From: Brevundimonas sp.
GTDB lineage: Bacteria; Pseudomonadota; Alphaproteobacteria; Caulobacterales; Caulobacteraceae
Length of the DNA: 64,000 nucleotides
Direction of reading: 5' to 3'
Assembly: GCF_013912065.1 (NCBI RefSeq)
Contig: NZ_JACESA010000009.1
Coordinates: 1 to 64,000, forward strand
The notes beneath the pieces were generated by a model that was not told the origin of the DNA, did no database searches, and was given only the letters and a program-made list of their open reading frames with translations. Below are positions 63,327 to 64,000 of the stretch, piece by piece (the first letter of the stretch is position 1; the number at the start of each line of letters is the position of its first letter). The translations under genes and the position numbers were made by a program.

Positions 63327-64000
63327 ACCCCGTTCGCGCCTTCATCGGCTCCCTGACCGGACGCATCTTCTTTCTGTTGCTGATCGGAACCGGCGCGGCG
63401 GCGGTCCTGTCCCTCAGTATCGCCGATCTTCGCCAGCGCGCGGACATCGACGCCTTTCAGCAGGAACGCACCGCCGACCGCATCCAGGCCTATGTCAACC
63501 TGCGCCAGAGGATCGGCGATGCGGAGGCGCACGCCCTGGCCGCGCGTGGCGCCACCAGCGTGCGCCCGGCGCCCGAGAACGCCGTCGTCTCCACCCCGGA
63601 TCGCCTGCTGAACCGGGTGCTGGGGGACGGTCGACTGGGCGCGGTCCAGGCGTTTGCGTCCCGCACCTCGCCCGAGACCTGCGTGCGTCCTGAACCCGGC
63701 TGGCCTGATCGGGACCGACAGGCCAGGGCCGCCGTCGTCAATCAGGCCGCGTCCCTGGGGCTGGGCCCGCCGTCCTGCTGGATCGTGGAACTGCGCGAGG
63801 GGGACGCAAGCGAACGTATCGCCGTCTGGGCGCCGCCTCAGGCTGTCCGCCCTCGTTTGCTCGATCCCGGTTTCCTCCTGGCGCTGGCTCTGGCCGCAGC
63901 CCTGCTGTCCCTCGTGGTCGCCCGCACCGCGACCCGTCCGGTCCGCCATATGGCGGCCGGCGCCCTGGCCCTGGGCGAGTCTCTCGACGTGCCCCCGATG
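63323..64000 (+). CDS. Sensor histidine kinase, 3' end cut by the window
   Basis: The ATG at 63323 overlaps the response-regulator stop (ATGA), and the frame stays open for 226 codons to the window end. The N-terminal helix GRIFFLLLIGTGAAAVLSLSI, a periplasmic sensor of about 140 residues with two cysteines (ETCVRP, PSCWIV), and a second helix (FLLALALAAALLSLVVAR) lead into ATRPVRHMAAGALALGESLD, the start of a HAMP domain. The kinase core lies beyond the window. The partner is the regulator just upstream. Confidence 0.9.
   Translation, partial: MNPVRAFIGSLTGRIFFLLLIGTGAAAVLSLSIADLRQRADIDAFQQERTADRIQAYVNLRQRIGDAEAHALAARGATSVRPAPENAVVSTPDRLLNRVLGDGRLGAVQAFASRTSPETCVRPEPGWPDRDRQARAAVVNQAASLGLGPPSCWIVELREGDASERIAVWAPPQAVRPRLLDPGFLLALALAAALLSLVVARTATRPVRHMAAGALALGESLDVPPM

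Overview
The window is high-GC alphaproteobacterial chromosome and most resembles a Caulobacterales genome, probably Brevundimonas or a close relative. The main reasons are a CcrM-type GANTC methyltransferase with the Caulobacter-like C-terminal domain (11467-12561), CtrA-like TTAACC/TTAACCAT half-sites in the ccrM and mraZ leaders, the tkt / DUF4164-zapA-6S RNA-fau arrangement, the DUF721-DsbA-SMC block, and two S46 dipeptidyl-peptidases. The genus is inferred from gene content and not proven.

Layout. 1-5.6 kb: a cytochrome P450 cut by the window edge, a GT4 glycosyltransferase and a Tat-exported PhoD phosphatase on the plus strand, then a YmdB-like phosphoesterase and a VapBC toxin-antitoxin pair on the minus strand. 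5.6-9.1 kb: fau, a probable 6S RNA, zapA and a DUF4164 coiled-coil protein (minus), divergent from transketolase (plus). 9.3-12.6 kb: secreted esterase, purT and ccrM. 12.6-19.4 kb: mutY (minus), divergent from dciA-like DUF721, two DsbA-like genes, smc and a small exported-type protein. 19.3-32.4 kb: an MscS channel and then the division and cell-wall (dcw) cluster, all on the minus strand and read mraZ-rsmH-ftsL-ftsI-murE-murF-mraY-murD-ftsW-murG. The mraZ leader carries four TGGG repeats at exact 10-bp spacing. murG is separated from ftsW by 415 bp of repeats, and murC/murB/ddl/ftsQAZ do not follow it here.

32.7-44.8 kb: three 32-bp tandem repeats, RNase P RNA (rnpB, minus) with a visible promoter, a ParDE-like toxin-antitoxin pair, an AmpD-like amidase, SppA, panD with a bidirectional terminator, a SIMPL protein, a DMT transporter, uvrC, beta-carbonic anhydrase, and a Phd/VapC module joined by a 4-base overlap to pgsA. 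Then come an aspartic protease, a DUF1289 protein, an AT-rich stretch with a 50-residue small ORF and strong terminator, and an enoyl-CoA hydratase. 44.8-47.8 kb: a three-gene MacB/DevBCA-like ABC exporter (minus). 48.0-52.3 kb: tandem S46 peptidases, one with the DPP7-type and one with a DPP11-type specificity residue. 52.3-53.3 kb: a GNAT acetyltransferase and two tiny proteins. 53.4-64 kb: an MdtABC-like RND efflux operon with its own outer-membrane factor (minus), divergent from an OmpR-type regulator and a histidine kinase cut by the window end.

Most of the window is core genome. The less ordinary parts are the three toxin-antitoxin modules set between housekeeping genes (two translationally coupled to a downstream conserved gene), the families of short palindromic repeats, one of which lies inside murD, the nonamer repeats upstream of murG, the G/S-differing S46 pair, and the small ORFs. 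I saw no CRISPR array, transposase, prophage or tRNA gene.
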